This document shows, piece after piece, positions 51,546 to 62,240 of a stretch of 64,000 bases of DNA; the first letter of the stretch is position 1; the number at the start of each line of letters is the position of its first letter. The position numbers and the translations under genes are program-made. Source of the stretch: Nothophaeocryptopus gaeumannii. Its lineage: Eukaryota; Ascomycota; Dothideomycetes; Mycosphaerellales; Mycosphaerellaceae. Below the pieces are notes generated by a model. That model had not been told where the DNA came from and ran no database searches. It saw nothing but the letters and a program-made list of their open reading frames with translations. The stretch lies in the NCBI GenBank assembly GCA_031771865.1, contig JASISA010000040.1, forward strand, positions 124,001 to 188,000. Direction: 5' to 3'.

Positions 51546-53951
51546 ATGCCGGATCCAAACGCAGTCCTCTACTCAACTCCCTCTCTTGGTCTGGTCAAGA
51601 TCACGTTGAATCGGCCTCACGTCCTCAATGCACTGAATCACGATCTGCTCAGCGGCCTCGTCCGCAAGCTGGAGAGGGCACAAAGAGAAGCAGCCAAAGT
51701 CATCATCATTGAAGGTGCAGGCGACCGCGCTCTTTGCGCAGGCGAAGACCTCAGTGAGACTATGCTTCCAGCTGGTAGCCACGGGCCGGCAGAACTGAAA
51801 ACAGCCCTGGACATGCTTCAAGATGTTACCCGGTTGACCTCCAACACCTCGTCCACAGTGATTGCGGTTGTACAAGGCTTTGCGGTAGGGGGAGGCGCGG
51901 AGATAGCATTGGCCGCGGACTTTGTTGTTGGCGGACCGAATGCACGATATCGTTTCCCCGAAGTAGCCATCGGGCATGCCGTCACGGGCGGCATTACTTG
52001 TCGACTACCGCTACTGGTTGGACTGCTGAAAGCCAAGGCATTGATGTTGACAGGCAGATGGGTATACGCACAAGAAGCGCACGACATTGGACTTCTCAGT
52101 GAGATCGCTGAAGATCCGAAGCAACGGGCGATGGAGCTCGCCGAAAACCTGATAAAGATGCCACCACTTGCTATGGCAACGAACAAATCCTCACTGGAGA
52201 GGGCCGTATTTCCACACATGGAGGCTGTTTTGGAGGACGAAGTTTGTGTTGCAGAGAAGTGCTTTGCCGCATCAGATTCCTCGCGTGCATTCGATGACTT
52301 TGCACGCAGGAAGGAAAACAAAACGACCACCGTCCGCCATACCGCGGATGCAGCGGAATGTGCTCCACAGAACGTCAATACCGCTTTTGAGAGATCTGTG
52401 CGTAACAGTCCAAGCTCTACTTTTCTGCGCTGTGTCGGCGAGCCAGATCTAACGTACGCCCAAGTGGATGGTCTAGTCGCGCCATTAGGCGGCGGACTGC
52501 GACGTGCTGGAGTAGGTCCAGGGAGTAGGGTGCTAGTCATGATGCACAATAGTGCTACGATGATCTGCACCTGGCTCGCTACCAACCGCCTCGGTGGCAT
52601 ATGGGTACCGATCAACACAGAGCTTAGATCCGCGACTCTAAAGCACGTGCTCCAGACTGCTCGTCCGTTGCTGGCCATTGTCGACCACGACTTACTGCAA
52701 TATGTGCACGAGACTGCGGTCTTGGACGCAGATTCGATCTACGCGAATGGTGCAATCACGACGTCTTCCAACACGTCTCGCTGTTCGAGCAGAAGTCTAC
52801 AAGATCTGACGAACGAGAGTCTACCAATCAAGAGTTCGTCTTCGACTTTGGCATCCTCCCCCGCGGCTTTGCTGTTCACAAGCGGTAGTACGGGTCTTTC
52901 CAAGGCTTGTGTCGTGTCTCATAATTACTTTATTAGAGCGGCATCGGTGCTTTCTGGTCATTGCAAAATAACAAAGGAGGACGTCCTCTACTGTCCATTT
53001 CCCCTAAACCACATCGACGCCACTGCTCTCACCGTAATACCAGCAATTCTATCAGGCGCCGTTGCAGCAATCTCACCTAGGTTCAGTGCTCGAAACTTCT
53101 GGTCCGAAGTGCGATCCACGGGAACCACCATCTACGATTTTATGGGCAGCACCTTGATCATGACAATGAATCAGCCTCCTTCTGACAGCGATCGTCGACA
53201 TAATGTGCGTCTCGCATGGGGCGTACCTCTTACTATAAAGATGGCTGAAGAGTACGAGGCACGGTTTGGACATCCACTTGTTACATTGTACGGAAGTACT
53301 GAGTGCGGATTGCCGATATTACAGAAAGGAGCGCTTGTGCCAGGTTCCTGCGGCCGTGCTCAGCCTGGTATTGAACTACGAATCGCGGACGAGCAGGACC
53401 AGACGCTACCACCAAACACTCCAGGCCAATTGCTTCTCCTCGCCAAAGAGCCGACAACTTTCATTACTGGTTACTACGGGATTGACGCTGAGACTCAGAC
53501 GAATGAGGCATTCAAGGGAGGGTGGTTTCACACCGGAGATTTGGGCAAGCTCGACCAGGATGGAAACTTCTACTTTCTTGGACGAATAAAGGACATAATT
53601 CGACGGCATGGAGAGAACATTAACGCTGAAGAAGTTGAGATGGAGCTCAGTGCTCATCCCGATGTCGATCTCGTGGCCGCATTTCCTATTCAATCGACCT
53701 TGGGCCAGGACGCTGAGCAGGACTTGAAGGTTGTTGCCAAGCTCCATGGCGGATCTGCAATAACTGAAGCCCAACTATGGCGATGGTCCCGCGAGAACAT
53801 GGCGAGGTTCCAGGTGCCGAATGTGATTCAATTTGTAAGTGATACCCCCAAGACTGCAACTGGCAAGCTTGCCAAGCATAGCCTACCTGTTGAGGGAGGC
53901 GTGCGATTCGATATCCGCACATCGCCAAATGGACCCAAGGCAAGATTATGA
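51546..53951 (+). CDS. enoyl-CoA hydratase fused to acyl-CoA ligase, PTS1-like end
   Basis: Single intronless frame, 801 aa, with two complete enzymes. Residues 1-255: crotonase fold, with oxyanion-hole segment DRALCAGEDLSE, VQGFAVGGGAEIALAADFV and RFPEVAIGHAVTGG, keeping both Glu positions used by hydratases. Residues about 285-795: AMP-forming acyl-CoA synthetase, with P-loop LLFTSGSTGLSKACVVSH (about 443), LYGSTECGLP (about 580), GGWFHTGDLGKLDQDGNFYF (about 657), GRIKDIIRRHGENINAEEVE and the C-terminal catalytic Lys in TATGKLAKH. The last three residues are Ala-Arg-Leu, which fits the PTS1 consensus, so peroxisomal import is likely. The ligase would activate a carboxylic acid and the hydratase would act on its enoyl-CoA. 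The ligase half resembles the CaiC/fatty-acyl group. No frameshift or stop separates the halves. Substrate unknown. Confidence 0.88.
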   Translation: MPDPNAVLYSTPSLGLVKITLNRPHVLNALNHDLLSGLVRKLERAQREAAKVIIIEGAGDRALCAGEDLSETMLPAGSHGPAELKTALDMLQDVTRLTSNTSSTVIAVVQGFAVGGGAEIALAADFVVGGPNARYRFPEVAIGHAVTGGITCRLPLLVGLLKAKALMLTGRWVYAQEAHDIGLLSEIAEDPKQRAMELAENLIKMPPLAMATNKSSLERAVFPHMEAVLEDEVCVAEKCFAASDSSRAFDDFARRKENKTTTVRHTADAAECAPQNVNTAFERSVRNSPSSTFLRCVGEPDLTYAQVDGLVAPLGGGLRRAGVGPGSRVLVMMHNSATMICTWLATNRLGGIWVPINTELRSATLKHVLQTARPLLAIVDHDLLQYVHETAVLDADSIYANGAITTSSNTSRCSSRSLQDLTNESLPIKSSSSTLASSPAALLFTSGSTGLSKACVVSHNYFIRAASVLSGHCKITKEDVLYCPFPLNHIDATALTVIPAILSGAVAAISPRFSARNFWSEVRSTGTTIYDFMGSTLIMTMNQPPSDSDRRHNVRLAWGVPLTIKMAEEYEARFGHPLVTLYGSTECGLPILQKGALVPGSCGRAQPGIELRIADEQDQTLPPNTPGQLLLLAKEPTTFITGYYGIDAETQTNEAFKGGWFHTGDLGKLDQDGNFYFLGRIKDIIRRHGENINAEEVEMELSAHPDVDLVAAFPIQSTLGQDAEQDLKVVAKLHGGSAITEAQLWRWSRENMARFQVPNVIQFVSDTPKTATGKLAKHSLPVEGGVRFDIRTSPNGPKARL

Positions 53952-54416
53952 TATGTATTCGTGTTTGGTCGACATAGGGTCTGGTAGCTAGAGTACTTTC
54001 GGCCTTTTGAAGTGCACGGTGCAGCCAGAATTGCCTGGGGGTTCCATATCGTGGTCTTAAGTCAGAAATGATCTATTTGTATATCTCACGTGTCGCAATG
54101 AGCACTGCTGGTATAAAATCGGCAATGTTACCGATGGCATGTGACAAGAGAAGACCGGCATTGCGGAGGTGAGGTCTGGATGAGGTGTGCAAGTCATGAT
54201 GCAAAGCCGAAGCCGTGGAAGCTTCCATCCACAATCTTCCATTGCCACAGCACAGACCACCTGCGTCTCCGACTTCGACTTGAGATTTTTGCGCTCCTTA
54301 ACGGTTTCCGTCACCATCACCTTTGCGCCCACTCATATCACTCTTCTTTCATCCTCCAGGAGCTGTCACTCTGATTCTCCTCCTTGTCTGTATCATAGTG
54401 TGTTAATACCGCCACC
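53952..54416. promoter_or_regulatory. Hsp70 promoter region
   Basis: 465 bases before the mitochondrial Hsp70 start. GGAAGCTTCC at 54217-54226 contains one GAAnnTTC pair, the core of a heat-shock element, about 190 bases upstream of the ATG; a third correctly spaced unit is missing, so it is a weak candidate only. Confidence 0.35.
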
Positions 54417-55319
54417 ATGCTTTCCTCCAGACTGATGCGGAACGTGAGTTGAGAGCTCCATCAAACACCATCACGCGAGCAGCGACACTGACATCAATAC
54501 AGGCCGTTCCGCGCGCCACATCTACCTTCAGATCATCAGCATACCGCGCACCGATATCGTCGCAGTTCAAGAGAGGGTATGCTGAGGACACAAATGCCGA
54601 GAGCGGCAAGGTGAAGGGTCCCATAATCGGTATCGATTTGGGTACCACAAACTCTGCTGTCGCCGTGATGGAGGGCAAGGCTCCTCGTATAATAGAGAAC
54701 TCAGAAGGTGCGCATGAGACGGAATAGTAGAGTGTGAAATGGAAACGGACTGACAATTGATAAAGGTGCCCGAACAACTCCCTCAGTCGTCGGTTTCACC
54801 AAGGAGGGCGAGCGATTAGTCGGTATTGCCGCAAAGCGCCAGGCCGTCGTCAACCCCGAAAACACCCTCTTCGCCACGAAGCGTCTCATCGGTCGCAAGT
54901 TCTCCGACGCCGAAGTCCAGCGCGACATCCAGCAAGTCCCATACAAGATCGTTCAGCACACCAACGGCGATGCATGGCTCGAGGCCCAAGGCCAGAAATA
55001 CTCTCCATCGCAGATCGGTGGTTTCGTTCTCGGAAAGATGAAGGAGACCGCTGAGAGTTTCCTTGGCAAGAACATCAAGAACGCTGTTGTTACAGTGCCA
55101 GCATACTTCAACGACCAGCAGCGTCAGGCCACCAAGGATGCCGGTCAGATCTCTGGTCTTACCGTACACCGTGTGATCAACGAGCCTACCGCAGCCGCGC
55201 TCGCATACGGTCTTGAGAAGGACGACAAGGTCATTGCTGTCTACGATCTTGGTGGTGGTACTTTCGATATCTCCATCCTCGAAATCTCCAACGGTGTATT
55301 CGAGGTGAAGTCTACCAAC

Positions 55320-55351
<32 letters not shown>

Positions 55352-56585
55352 TATCACCCTCGTCCGACACCTCGTCCAGCAATTCAAGAAAGAGCAAGGA
55401 ATCGATCTCTCTGGTGACCGCATGGCTATCCAGCGTATCCGCGAGGCTGCTGAGAAGGCCAAAATCGAGCTTTCTTCTTCGCTACAGACCGATATCAACC
55501 TGCCTTTCATTACTGCCGACTCTTCCGGACCCAAGCACATCAACACCAAGCTTTCGCGCTCGCAGCTTGAGAGCTTGGTCGACCCACTCATCAGCCGCAC
55601 TGTCGACCCAGTCCGCAAGGCGCTTAAAGACGCCAACCTCCAGGCCAAGGACATCCAGGACGTCATTCTCGTTGGTGGTATGACCCGTATGCCCAAGGTC
55701 ACTGAATCCGTCAAGAGCATCTTCGGCCGCGACCCGGCCAAGTCCGTCAACCCAGACGAGGCTGTTGCCATTGGTGCTGCTATCCAGGGTGGTGTTCTTG
55801 CTGGTGAGGTCACTGACCTGCTCCTGCTCGATGTTACTCCTTTGTCACTTGGTATCGAGACTCTCGGCGGTGTCTTCACTCGTCTGATCAACCGCAACAC
55901 CACTATTCCTACCAAGAAGTCCCAGACCTTCTCCACTGCGGCTGACTTCCAGTCTGCTGTCGAGATCAAGGTTTACCAGGGTGAGCGCGAGCTCGTCCGT
56001 GACAACAAGATGCTCGGAAACTTCCAGCTCGTTGGTATCCCACCAGCACACCGTGGTGTCCCACAGATTGAGGTCACCTTCGACATTGACGCCGACTCTA
56101 TTGTCCACGTCTCTGCCAAGGACAAGTCTACCAACAAGGATCAGTCTATCACCATCGCTTCCGGCTCCGGTCTGAGCGATGACGAGATTCAAAACATGGT
56201 CAACGACGCCGAGAAATACGCCTCTGCCGACAAGGACCGCAAGTCCGCGATCGAGGCTGCCAACCGTGCCGATAGCGTCGTCAACGACACCGAGAAGGCG
56301 CTCAAGGAGTTCGAAGACAGACTCGACAAGACCGAGGCCGATAAGATCCGCGAGACCATCAACGGCCTCCGCGAGTTCATCGCCACCAACCAGACCGGCG
56401 AGGGTACTGCCACCGCCGAGGAGATTAAGGCCAAGACCGACGAGCTCCAGACCGCTTCCCTCACACTCTTCGACAAGATGCACAAGGCACGATCCGAGTC
56501 ATCTGAGGGCCAGCAGCAGGGCGAGCAACAACAGTCCGGCGAGCAGCAACAGCAGCAGGGTGGCGATGGTGATAAGAAGCCATGA
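54417..56585 (+). CDS. SSC1: mitochondrial Hsp70 chaperone (Ssc1 type)
   Basis: Exons 54417-54443, 54503-54707 and 54766-56585, in phase, 683 aa. Matrix Hsp70, motor of protein import and folding. N-terminus MLSSRLMRNAVPRATSTFRS is a mitochondrial presequence (basic, hydroxylated, no acids). Then GPIIGIDLGTTNSAVAVMEG (phosphate 1), KNAVVTVPAYFNDQQRQATK, VYDLGGGTFDISILE, VILVGGMTRMPKV (adenosine), the linker DLLLLDVTPLSLGIETLGGV, and the substrate-binding domain. The C-terminus is Gln-rich (QQQ repeats) and lacks EEVD, as expected for organelle forms. The second intron uses an AAG acceptor. Identity is very clear. Confidence 0.97.
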
Positions 56586-57196
56586 ACTTCTTAACCCGTG
56601 AACCTGATGTCTTTTGTTTGATGTTTTTATACCCAGCGACTGTTTCGCATGCACAGCCAGCTACCAAAAAGCGTCTCCGGTTTCCGTTGCCTGGTCAAAC
56701 AGGTAACGATGTTGCATGACTAGCTCCCCGCTCGCCTGAAGCGGAACCGGGCAGAGGCGCAATCTTGCTCAATGTTCTATTATACAGAAAGACATCACCA
56801 GGGCGCTACGGTGGTCGGAGTGAAAGGCGCTCATGCTGGCACAGCGATGCATATGGCGGATGTGTGGGGGGTCTTGGGAAGCGATGGGAAGCGCGAAGTG
56901 AAAGTGTGTAGTTCTAGCCCATTCTTGATTGGATGTGTAATGTCACAGATCTCTGCTCATACGATCATACCACGGTTTCCTCTGTTTTCAGTGACTCAGC
57001 TCTCGATTTGGCCAAAAGCAGAAGCGTACCTGTGGTACTGGCCTAAGACGGAAGAAGTGGCCGAAGAATTCAATGGCGCCGGGTTGAAACTATTGGGTGG
57101 CGACGCGCTTGCATCGCGTCCCTTGCGTATCAAAATCGACATCTTGCCTCAGACTCGTGCCGAAGCAGCCCTTGAACATACAATACGACAATCGAT
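56586..57196. other. intergenic
   Basis: 611 bases between same-strand genes. A 181-codon plus-strand ORF (56772-57317) overlaps the next gene in another frame and has no protein-like pattern. Nothing else is seen. Confidence 0.35.
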
Positions 57197-58066
57197 ATGC
57201 CACAAATGCGCAACCTCGTGCCTCTCGCAGGTGCGCTGTCACTCGCGGCTGCACAATCAACAACATCAATCTTCGTCCCGGACGAATTCGTCTCGAATAC
57301 TTTTGAAGTCTCCATAGCCGGAAACGTAAGACACGAACACCACTTGGGCGCACCTTCGTGAGAGCGCACTAACGTCGGTGTTCAGGACGCAACAGCAACG
57401 ACCTACCTCTTCGACCCTGGCTGTGAGAACTTCTCCTGCGGCCCTGTCACTTTGATCCAAGGGCCTGGAGTCGCAACTTTCTCCGAAGCCAATGTTCCTC
57501 CTGGTGGTATTACGACCGTGTGGACATGTGCTTTATCACCGAGCGACTCACCTACCACGGCGGACTGCACGCGGACTTCGCATTGGCCGGATCATGATTG
57601 CTGTTCTGGTTCGGACACGACGCAGTATCCGCCTGGAACGGGGTATGCGTTCCCGACTTATAAGGCTGTGATTACGGCGGGGAGTGTTACTGGCGCGGGG
57701 ACAGGGGCGGGTACGAGTGGCGATGGGACGAGGAATGGGCCGGCTTTGACTGCGACTGTGACTGCGACTGCGTCGTCGAGCAGTTCGGCTCAGGTTGGGT
57801 CGGCTCAGAGCAGTGTCTCAGCAACGAGCAGTCAGAGTGCCGAGGCTAGCTCGAGCGAGAGCTCTGTGGCATCGTCTACTTCGTCGACGGCGTCCGCTGG
57901 GAATGTAGCAACGTCTTCAATTACGGCAGCTGCCAGTAGCTCACTAAGCATGGCTTCGAGCACTTCAAGCGCAGGCGTTGAAGCTGGGAGGTTGTTGACT
58001 GATGGCGCTCTGGCGGGCTTTGTCGGCGCAGGTCTCTCTCTTCTCGCGGCTCTTCGACTTCTGTAG
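57197..58066 (+). CDS. GPI-anchored Ser-rich cell-surface protein
   Basis: Exons 57197-57325 and 57386-58066, phase 0, 269 aa. N-terminal signal peptide (MRNLVPLAGALSLAAAQS; a second Met three codons in is equally possible as start). The extracellular part, about 22-145, has six Cys (CENFSC, WTCALS, ADCTRT, HDCCSG), probably disulphide bonded. A Ser/Thr/Ala-rich stalk (about 165-240) is typical for O-glycosylated wall proteins, and the C-terminal hydrophobic tail (ALAGFVGAGLSLLAALRLL) follows small residues suited to GPI attachment. Intron 60 nt with CTAAC branch-like site. Function unknown; cell-wall or surface role inferred. Confidence 0.78.
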
Positions 58067-58442
58067 TATTGGAAACGAACAGTCATCATGAGTTGGATGT
58101 GATGCTTTCTCATTCATGACTTCAAATTGTCTCCAAGTAGAATATGACCAAGGCTATATCTGGAAACTTCTCTTAAAACGTCTCGTGTGCATGTCTCGGG
58201 TTGCAAAACCCTTGAGATGCCGGCTCGTTGCGATATGGAGATGTCGGGGAAGGGTGACTTCGCTGCAAAGATTCGCTTCGCGTTTGTTGAGAAGAAGAGA
58301 ACACGGGAGGAGGTCGTCGGCGTATCCTTGGTCAGGTCTTCGGATGCTTCGGCAATCGATCAGGATCCCTGCATCCTCTTCATAAGCGAAGCTTGCGACG
58401 AGACTTCACCTTGTCTCTCTTCTACTGCTCGCACTCTTCGCA
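58067..58442. other. intergenic
   Basis: 376 bases with no supported coding sequence or element. Confidence 0.35.
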
Positions 58443-58869
58443 ATGCCTCTCTCGGAAACGAAAGGTTTGGCGAGCAGCATATCAGTCGAAAGCGACCTTC
58501 TCGTGGCTCCAAAGAATCCCGTCCGTGCCCAAGGCAGCGCCGTACCGTCCATACCACATACCATGTCCGACAGTGCACTCCTGCTGGAGCACGATGGCGA
58601 AGCGTTGCACGGTCTAAGGTTCAGTATGTGAACAGAGTCTGCCTCGGTAGCAAACATCAACTGACGGGAATACATAGTTGATGTGAGAAGAGGCAGGGGA
58701 CCGGCCGTAAGTCGTACCTGTGCCGCTGCGCTTCCAAGGTTCCTGTCGAGAAGCGCCAGCGAGATCGAGGCAACACTTCACACGCTTGCACTGGTAAAGT
58801 ATCTTCCCATTGATGTCTTGCTGCTCTCTGGTTGTCTTTTCGTATTCATGTCTTGTGCAGACTCAGTGA
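58443..58869 (+). CDS. possible small three-exon protein
   Basis: Exons 58443-58623, 58678-58706 and 58861-58869 join in phase to 72 aa. It begins MPLSETKGLASSISVESDLL and ends HGLRFIDVRRGRGPATQ. Splice signals are good (GTATGT/ACATAG, GTAAGT/TGCAG), but the third exon has only two codons plus stop and intron 2 is 154 nt. No family is recognised. The main support is that three consecutive junctions keep a sensible frame ending. Confidence 0.38.
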
Positions 58870-59096
58870 CGGTCGATCTTTCTTATCTTCATTTCAAATA
58901 CCACTGGATCAACATTAAGGTTGGCTTGGCAACGGTGGTTCGGTCCCAAAGTCTAGAAGCGCGAACGATGTCGCACCTGGGAAGAGGGCTTCAATTGTTG
59001 GAAGGCCGTAGCTCCTAACATCAACTCAATCATCGCGACGAAAATTTCAGCGGAACTGGATTCAAGGACATCGACTCTGATACAGAACCGCTCACG

Positions 59097-60999
59097 ATGA
59101 GCGCGCAACAGTACGGCGGAGGCGGCGGCGAAGCCCAGGACTACTACCAGCAGCAGCCACAGCAGCAGTACGGCCAACCCGAATACCAGCAGAAAGGATA
59201 CAAACAGGACGCCCCGCCTCCCAATTATGGCCAGAATTACGGCGCACCGCAGGCCAATGGGTATACTGGCAAGGAGAACTTCGACCAGGCCTTCAAAGTC
59301 GAGCGACCAAAGTGGAATGATGTGAGTAGACGAATGCGCGCGAGAATCGCGCTTGACTGCGTGACGTGACCTGAAACTGACATGCGATTCCAAGATCTGG
59401 GCTGGTATTCTGCTGATTCTTGTCTTTGCTGGCTTCGTGGTAATCAGTGGCTATACCTTGTCCGCATACGCCTCGACCGGCAGCTTCAACAACAATGGCG
59501 GCTTCACTGGCACCGACAATACCTTCGGACTCAATGGCAACACACTCGTTCTCTTTGCTTTCGTTCTCGTCACTGCGCTGGTCCTCGGATATGGATACTT
59601 CTCCTTGGCTCGGATCTTTACCAAGCAGTTCATTTGGATCTCTGGCATCCTCAACATCGTGATGACCCTGGGGACTGCCATCTACTACTTCTACCGTAGA
59701 GCCTGGGTTGGAGGCGCTCTTTGGCTGTTGCTGACTGTCTTCACAATCGTTTGCTTCATTAGCTGGATCAAGCGCATCCCGTTCAGTGTGCTCATGTTCC
59801 AGACGACTGTGGACGTATCACGGAACTATGGACACGTCTACCTGGTCTCTTTCCTTGGCGGGCTCATCGCAGCGGCTTTCTCGGCGTGGTTTGCCGCTAC
59901 CATTGTTGCCATTTATGTGCGGTTCGAGCCTGGCGCGAATCCATCTTGCAGTTCCAGTGCTGGAGGCGGAGGCAGCTGTAGCTCCGCTACTGTTATCGGA
60001 CTTTTGGTCTACGTTACCTTCGCCGGATACTGGGTGACGGAATGGCTTAAGAACACCATTCACACTACGATTTCAGGCGTCTATGGTGCATGGTTCTTCT
60101 CGCCAAACAACCCGGCCAAGGGCGCGACTCGAGGAGCTGCACGCCGAGCTCTGACATACTCTTTTGGCAGCATCAGCTTTGGCTCTTTGCTTGTCGCCAT
60201 CTTGGATCTGCTCCGCTTCGCCTGCTCCATCGCGCGTAACCAACAAGGCGGATCTGGCAACTTCGTCGCCGACTGCGCACTTTGCATCTTGCAATGCATC
60301 CTCGGTATCGTCCAGTGGGCGCTCGAATTCGTCAACCGCTACGCTTTCAGCTACATGGCACTTTACGGCAAGGCCTACATCCAGTCTGCGAAGGATACCT
60401 GGCGTCTGATCAAGGATCGAGGCATTGATGCGCTCATCAACGAGTGCTTGGTTGGTCCAGTCCTGTCGATGGGCTGTCTCTTCGTGGCTGTCTGCTGCGC
60501 TCTTGTCACTTATATCTACCTGGATGTTACCAACCCGGCGTACAATGAGGGCGGCCGCTTTACTGCAGTCATCGTGCTGTACGCTTTCCTGATTGGTCTG
60601 CAGATTACTGGATGCTTTGTCGTTCCGCTCAACAGTGGTATCGACACCATTTTCGTTGCGGCGGCGTGGGATCCTCAGGTTCTTATGCAGCAACATCCGG
60701 AGCTGTATCAGAAGATGATCCAGGTTTATCCACATGTTCAGGTAAGTAACACCCTCAAACATGTCTTCCCTCCTTCGAGCGGTGAGAGGAGAAGACGAGT
60801 GCTCTTGCTCGACAGTGTCTGCAGCAAAGTGGATGTTCTGTGGATTGTTCACGAGATGACTCCCGAGGGACCCTCACTTCTCTTTCGACAAGATGAGACC
60901 TTGGCGACTTCGGCTTTTGAAGCTCTCAACACGTTTTAGATGCGTTGATTCATCCACGCGTATCATGCTAACGCATCCCAGCAAGCAATACATGCGTGA
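59097..60999 (+). CDS. PNS1: PNS1 choline-transporter-like membrane protein
   Basis: Exons 59097-59321, 59395-60741 and 60982-60999, in phase, 529 aa. PNS1 belongs to the CTL/SLC44 family of multi-span plasma membrane proteins. N-terminus is Gln/Tyr/Gly-rich and cytosolic (QQQPQQQYGQPEYQQ), followed by KVERPKWNDIWAGILLILVF, where the first membrane span starts across intron 1, then about 10-11 spans. Family blocks: WVTEWLKNTIHTTISGVYGA, RNQQGGSGNFVADC, NRYAFSYMALYGKAYIQSAK and VPLNSGIDTIFVAAAWDPQV. After VYPHVQ a 240-nt intron with a GCTAAC branch-like site precedes an 18-nt last exon reading QAIHA and TGA, the usual PNS1 end. Unspliced, the frame would instead run 66 more codons to 60939. 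Confidence 0.88.
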
Positions 61000-62240
61000 T
61001 ACCGCATCTTCGGGCGCATAATCAGTACACACGATGTTGCACAAGCGCGTAGTTGACAGGAGCAACCAAGGTTTGGGAAAAGTACACACATACATAAACA
61101 AGATAATACTTACAACGTGTATTCTTCGCCCGAGTTTGTGGACGTTGGCTGAAAGGCGGTGATGGGCATAGCATTTCACGAAGAACCCAGAGTCGGTGCG
61201 CCTCTCACAAGCTGCAGCTTTGGAAGCATTAGAATTGGGTCGCGGGCGCTCCATGAGGAGATCCGCATGAGTTCACCAGGATGATATGGAAGAGAGACGC
61301 ACGGCTGTATGCACGCTATACACTAAAACATATTGTAGGTTTAGCGGATCTTGCTGTCCGATTGTATGTTTACGCAGCTGCTCTGCACAGTCCGGAGCGG
61401 TGTGCCTGCAGAGGCGATGCGCTTCGTGAAGTGTAAAATTGGAACACACGTGAAACGGGAAGTGGGAAGTGAGCGTTTTTCTTTCATCACTTGGGGTCTC
61501 GTCGTCGGTCCCACGAAGTGAAGTCATGGAAAGCGTGGAATCCCGCAGGCTGGGCGATGGAGAAGATCGGGTGTGATTACCCCTGCTCGTCCGGAGCGCT
61601 GGCTAACTAGTGTCGTGGGAAGCCACAGAAAGAAAGCGTGACGTTGTTGCTGGCCTGTGATTTCACCAAGTGGCAGCGAGAAGTGATGGTGGGGCACTTT
61701 TGAGCTGGCCCGTGCCGCGGATGCCCCCACTTGCACCTGCACCTGCCCAGATCGTGACACGCGCCTGCTACAAACGCTGCCGATCGTGCTCCTTCCTTCG
61801 ACACCGACAACTTCTTTTTCCATTCCTCTCTCATCAGTCTGCTGACTTCTTCCTTTTTTTCCACACACAGCTTCGCCGCCAACTTCTTCCACCAACCACC
61901 TCCGACAACAGCTCACACAAGCTCCTGCCCACTCGACCAAGTAAGTAAACATACCCCTCACTTCATTGGCGTTTGGCAGCGGTAGGCAGTTCAGCATTAG
62001 AAGGCTGTGAACGGTATTGAGGCTTAACACTTGCTCGGACACTGAGCTCACTGGCTCGTCAGCGGTCCCCACGAGCTACGCCATCAAGAAGGTCATACAG
62101 ACAACGATCAATCACCCGGTAAGTTCCCTAACCATCCCGTGTTGGTCTGCCTGTACGACACTACCTTATCCCTAGCTCTCGCTCGTCCAATACCCACTAA
62201 CGCCCGCTCAACAGTCTCACCTACCTACACGAACGTCAAC
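61000..62240. promoter_or_regulatory. mannitol-1-phosphate dehydrogenase promoter and spliced leader
   Basis: 1.24 kb upstream of the dehydrogenase. Two likely introns lie in the 5' leader: 61941-62062 (GTAAGT to CGTCAG) and 62119-62214 (GTAAGT to CAACAG, with a CTAAC branch-like site). Pyrimidine-rich sequence at 61780-61870 precedes them and may mark the transcription start zone. Minus-strand ORFs here are not supported. Confidence 0.5.

Noticed and set aside
51818..52678. Minus-strand ORF of 286 codons
   Set aside because: Antisense to the hydratase-ligase fusion; no family motif on that strand.
55845..56483. Long minus-strand ORF of 212 codons
   Set aside because: It is the antisense shadow of the Hsp70 gene, whose identity is certain; its Val/Leu/Asp-rich sequence comes from codon bias.
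56772..57317. Plus-strand ORF of 181 codons as a gene
   Set aside because: It runs out of frame through the signal peptide exon of the GPI-anchored protein and has no domain-like sequence.
60742..60939. 66-residue C-terminal extension of PNS1 as the true end
   Set aside because: A GTAAGT donor directly follows VYPHVQ and a downstream 18-nt exon restores the usual QAIHA end; the extension has no protein-like pattern.
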